A stretch of 64,000 bases of DNA from Planctomycetota bacterium. Its GTDB lineage: Bacteria > Planctomycetota > UBA1135 > GCA-002686595. The notes beneath the pieces were generated by a model. It saw nothing but the letters and a program-made list of their open reading frames with translations, did not search any database and was not told the DNA's origin. Location of the stretch: the NCBI GenBank assembly GCA_014238415.1, contig JABABA010000016.1, positions 1 to 64,000 of the forward strand. The letters are read 5' to 3'. Below, piece by piece: positions 63,616 through 64,000 of the stretch; position 1 is the first letter of the stretch; the number at the start of each line of letters is the position of its first letter. A program made the translations under genes and the position numbers.

Positions 63616-64000
63616 ACGCGCCACCTGCGGCCTTCCAACATGCGCACTGTGGCAAAGAGGAACAAGCAGGGCCAGGAACAAAAGAAAACCACCTCGGCGG
63701 TGTCGATCACACCCATGCGCCAGGAGAAGTGAAAGTGTCGCAGAACATCCATGGCTTGCAGGCTGGAACGAAGAGTCTGGATCACCAGTTCCCCCAAACC
63801 GCTGGAGCCCACCAGGGCATCAGCGGTGTTGAGCAACTGCCCCCCAAAGGTGGGAACCAGAATCCAGCCGAGGCAAGCGGCAAACGCCAGGAAAGCAGCC
63901 AAGAGGGGCGTGCTGGTCGAAGTGGCAGCGAACAAACCCAGGGAAACAAATAGTCCCGAGGTCAGTACCGCCCCCAGCCAGGTGGCGAATACCGACCCCC
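63612..64000 (-). CDS. ABC-2-type permease, C-terminal part (window edge)
   Basis: The frame is open from the right edge to the stop at 63612, giving 129 residues of a membrane protein with about three hydrophobic segments (GAVLTSGLFVSLGLFAAT, LLAAFLAFAACLGWILVP and a last one near FFCSWPCLFLFATV). It ends 4 nt into the GldG-like gene start. The pattern is of a GldF-like permease; the N-terminal part and any ATPase lie beyond the window. It is a partial gene. Confidence 0.72.
   Translation of the reverse strand, partial: GSVFATWLGAVLTSGLFVSLGLFAATSTSTPLLAAFLAFAACLGWILVPTFGGQLLNTADALVGSSGLGELVIQTLRSSLQAMDVLRHFHFSWRMGVIDTAEVVFFCSWPCLFLFATVRMLEGRRWRV

Overview
The window is GC-rich, densely coded chromosomal DNA from a bacterium, most likely a member of the Planctomycetota. 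The case rests on gene content: a one-motif cytochrome c with an MPP motif fused to a membrane domain, a secreted sulfatase, a DUF1080 lipoprotein, an FG-GAP/UnbV/TPR protein, GldG/DUF4340 ABC systems, and surface proteins that share a C-terminal domain ending near an FQYWYRD motif. The placement is an inference; no rRNA gene is present to confirm it.

Left part (0-25 kb, core metabolism). A secreted beta-helix protein diverges from a compact arginine operon, argR-C-B-D-F-G-H plus an N-acetylglutamate-synthase-like acetyltransferase, in which most neighbours overlap by 4 nt (GTGA or ATGA). No deacetylase (argE or argJ) is in the operon. A convergent hairpin separates it from a two-gene operon (aldehyde dehydrogenase and GMC oxidoreductase), followed by aceB-aceA (glyoxylate shunt), an ECF sigma/anti-sigma pair and accA. 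Purine genes follow: a PurS-PurS-PurL-like fusion, a separate purQ, and purD translationally coupled to a Fur-family regulator.

Middle part (25.4-26.6 kb) is a non-coding island with a complete tRNA-Pro(UGG), a complete tRNA-Arg(UCU), two broken tRNA-Arg-like copies, short direct repeats and a frameshifted coding remnant. It looks like a decayed integration site or a decayed tandem tRNA array.

Right part (26.6-64 kb) is mostly cell-envelope and exported functions: sulfatase, glutathione-peroxidase-like lipoprotein, M14 metallopeptidase, NHL propeller, an unrecognised secreted protein, a coiled-coil membrane protein, HtrA protease, a four-gene Gld-like ABC system, a MATE/ANKH-like transporter, an NTF2-like lipoprotein and a very large UnbV/TPR lipoprotein. 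A minus-strand cluster (Gfo/Idh/MocA dehydrogenase, two tandem surface proteins, TIM-barrel isomerase, MFS permease, DUF1080 hydrolase) looks like a glycoside-uptake and 3-keto-sugar pathway. The end holds small zinc and membrane proteins, the cytochrome, an HDOD protein, the mrfB/mrfA DNA-repair pair and a second, diverged Gld-like set (permease fragment, GldG-like, DUF4340) that runs off the right edge.

Most interesting for follow-up are the shared C-terminal surface domain, the two parallel Gld-like ABC loci, the broken tRNA-Arg array, the PurS-PurS-PurL architecture and the sugar cluster. I did not find a clear CRISPR array, insertion sequence, prophage or defence island. All family calls were made by reading motifs, without database searches.
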